37,175 nucleotides of DNA from Bacteroidales bacterium (GTDB lineage Bacteria > Bacteroidota > Bacteroidia > Bacteroidales > Muribaculaceae). The translations under genes and the position numbers were made by a program. The notes below the pieces were generated by a model. It saw nothing but the letters and a program-made list of their open reading frames with translations. It made no database searches and had not been told where the DNA came from. Numbering within the stretch: the stretch's first letter is position 1; each line of letters starts with the position of its first letter. The stretch lies in the NCBI GenBank assembly GCA_029218425.1, contig JAQXRH010000085.1, positions 1-37,175 of the forward strand, read 5' to 3'. This document shows positions 35,717-37,175 of this stretch, in pieces.

Positions 35717-37105
35717 ATGACAAGTATAAAAAGAATAGCACGCCCGGTAGTTGTCGCCATAACGGTGACAACACTGACGGGGTGCGGTCTGTACAAGAAA
35801 TACGAGACGCCGAGCGAGACAGCGCTTCAAAAGGAGTATGCCGAGGCTAAGGCGTTGACGGAGGCCGACAGCCTTGCGTTCGGCAATTTGCAGTGGCAGG
35901 AAGTGTTCACCGACCCGATGCTCGCAGATCTTATCAACCGGGCATTGGAGAACAATGTGGACTTGACGAATGCCAAGCTCAACGTAGACATTGCACATGC
36001 CAATCTGCGTGGGGCGCGCATGAGTTATTTCCCGTCGTTGATGTTGTCGCCAAACGGTGGCGCGTCGTCGGTAGGCAACGAGAAGCTGAGCGGCTGGAAT
36101 TATACGATACCGTTGACGGCATCGTGGGAAGTAGACGTATTCGGGAAGTTGCTAAATAACAAGCGACTTGCCGAGTCGGCAGAGCAGCAAGCTAAGGATT
36201 ACGCACAGGCCGTAAGGTCGCAGATAATAGGAGCCGTAGCCAACTGCTACTATGCGATAGCGACGCTTGAGGCCCAGCTACAGCTTTCGCGCGAGACAGC
36301 CGTGATATGGGGCGAGAACGTACAGGCGATGAAAGACTACAAGCTTGCCGGGCGCACGAACGAGGCAGCCGTAGTACAGAGCCAGGCCAACTATCTGAGC
36401 ATCTTGGCGTCGATAACCGACCTTGAGGTGGCACTTGACCAGGCCAACAACACGATGTCGCTGTTGCTGAACACGATGCCTCAGAAATGGGCGATATCGC
36501 CGGACGCGCGGATATTAGCGCCTGCGATAGTGCGCGACGGTGTGCCGATGCGCGAACTTGCCGCACGTCCCGACGTGCGAGCAGCCGAGCAAAGCGTGGC
36601 CCAGGCATATTACACCACCAACTTAGCCCGTGCGGCGTTCTACCCCGGCCTGACCATTACGGCTAATTATGGGTTTACGAACTCCTTCGGGTCGTTCATC
36701 AAGAATCCCGGCAATTGGTTTGCGTCGCTTGCGGGGTCGTTGGTGGCACCGATCTTCTCACGCGGCCAGAACATAGCGCGGTTGGAGGCAGCGAAAGCCA
36801 AGCAGAAGCAGGCGATGAATACGTTCCAGTATACATTGCTTAGCGCTACCGCCGAGGTGTCGGATGCGATGACTACCTACGAGAAGAACAAGGAGAAGAG
36901 CGTGTTGCTTGCCGAGCAGGTAGACAATCTTGCAAAGGCCGAGAGCTATACGAAGGAATTGTTTGCGGCCGCGGGAGCAACGTATCTTGAGATACTAACG
37001 GCGCAGTCGAGCTTACTATCGGCGCAGATGTCGCAGCTCAATTGCGAACTTGCAAAAGCACAGGCCATCATCAACCTCTACCAGTCGTTGGGCGGAGGGC
37101 GATAA
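35717..37105 (+). CDS. RND efflux outer membrane factor (NodT/OprM type), lipoprotein
   Basis: A 462-aa TolC-like channel lipoprotein. The lipobox is TTLTGC with Cys23. Two OEP (outer membrane efflux) repeats are visible by their paired helices: LINRALENNVDLTNAKLNV with WEVDVFGKL in the first half, and ARPDVRAAEQSVAQAYY with YPGLTITANYGF in the second. The C-terminal GATYLEILTAQSSLLSAQM is typical of the NodT family. The start is ATG. It is the last gene of the three-gene pump operon and is followed by a terminator hairpin. Confidence 0.95.
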   Translation: MTSIKRIARPVVVAITVTTLTGCGLYKKYETPSETALQKEYAEAKALTEADSLAFGNLQWQEVFTDPMLADLINRALENNVDLTNAKLNVDIAHANLRGARMSYFPSLMLSPNGGASSVGNEKLSGWNYTIPLTASWEVDVFGKLLNNKRLAESAEQQAKDYAQAVRSQIIGAVANCYYAIATLEAQLQLSRETAVIWGENVQAMKDYKLAGRTNEAAVVQSQANYLSILASITDLEVALDQANNTMSLLLNTMPQKWAISPDARILAPAIVRDGVPMRELAARPDVRAAEQSVAQAYYTTNLARAAFYPGLTITANYGFTNSFGSFIKNPGNWFASLAGSLVAPIFSRGQNIARLEAAKAKQKQAMNTFQYTLLSATAEVSDAMTTYEKNKEKSVLLAEQVDNLAKAESYTKELFAAAGATYLEILTAQSSLLSAQMSQLNCELAKAQAIINLYQSLGGGR

Positions 37106-37129
37106 ACGGTCAAGAAGATAAAGCGCAAT

Positions 37130-37166
37130 CGAGCGGTCGTCGGGGCGATGCCTTGGCGACCGCTCG
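37130..37166 (+). terminator. Terminator of the efflux operon
   Basis: A 10-bp perfect stem CGAGCGGTCG (37130-37139) with CGACCGCTCG (37157-37166) and a 17-nt loop, 24 nt after the stop of the outer membrane factor gene. The window ends 9 nt later, so a T-tract cannot be judged. Confidence 0.5.
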
Positions 37167-37175
37167 AAGCGTATA

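Overview
The window looks like core chromosome of a gut Bacteroidales bacterium, most plausibly Muribaculaceae-like; this placement is inference. The grounds are: moderate GC; almost no Shine-Dalgarno sequences; Bacteroidota-type promoters (TTTG, about 19-22 nt, TAnnTTTG) before several genes; the lineage's arrangement of an ACT/CBS-type gene and nadK divergent from pdxJ-exbB-exbD-tonB; a PCMD-domain secreted protein; and a large Bacteroidota-type YidC. I saw no tRNA, rRNA, CRISPR array or transposase.

Layout. 1-3.9 kb (minus strand): pyrG-yidC operon, both with GTG starts. 3.9-5.9 kb: a spacer with 61-bp tandem repeats, then a AAA/DUF4143 ATPase bracketed by two identical 33-bp palindromes, then another repeat-rich spacer. 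5.9-8.4 kb (minus): an Lrp/AsnC regulator, then acpP-fabF with a strong terminator. 8.7-10.8 kb (plus): speA. 11-13.5 kb (minus): truA and a WG-repeat lipoprotein. 13.7-17.1 kb (minus): topA followed by an RluA-type pseudouridine synthase. 17.2-19.4 kb (minus): a solo ACT-domain protein, nadK and a YgjP-type metalloprotease. 19.4-26.6 kb (plus): pdxJ, exbB, exbD, a TonB-like protein, an RsmI-like methyltransferase, a YycJ/WalJ-like MBL hydrolase and an M13 endopeptidase. 26.6-29.5 kb: an AT-richer accessory segment with an AlbA_2/Schlafen-type ATP-binding protein carrying NVAS tetrapeptide repeats. 29.4-30.5 kb: a secreted PCMD-domain protein whose leader is made of 17-bp tandem repeats. 30.6-37.1 kb (plus): a complete tripartite RND efflux operon (adaptor, permease, outer membrane factor) ending at a hairpin.

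Most genes are housekeeping: membrane protein insertion, CTP, fatty acid, polyamine, NADP and pyridoxal phosphate synthesis, RNA modification, DNA topology, TonB energisation and drug efflux. The points that merit attention are the palindrome-bracketed ATPase module, the AlbA_2 accessory segment, several unrelated tandem-repeat spacers, and an RND permease that appears to carry an extra transmembrane hairpin.
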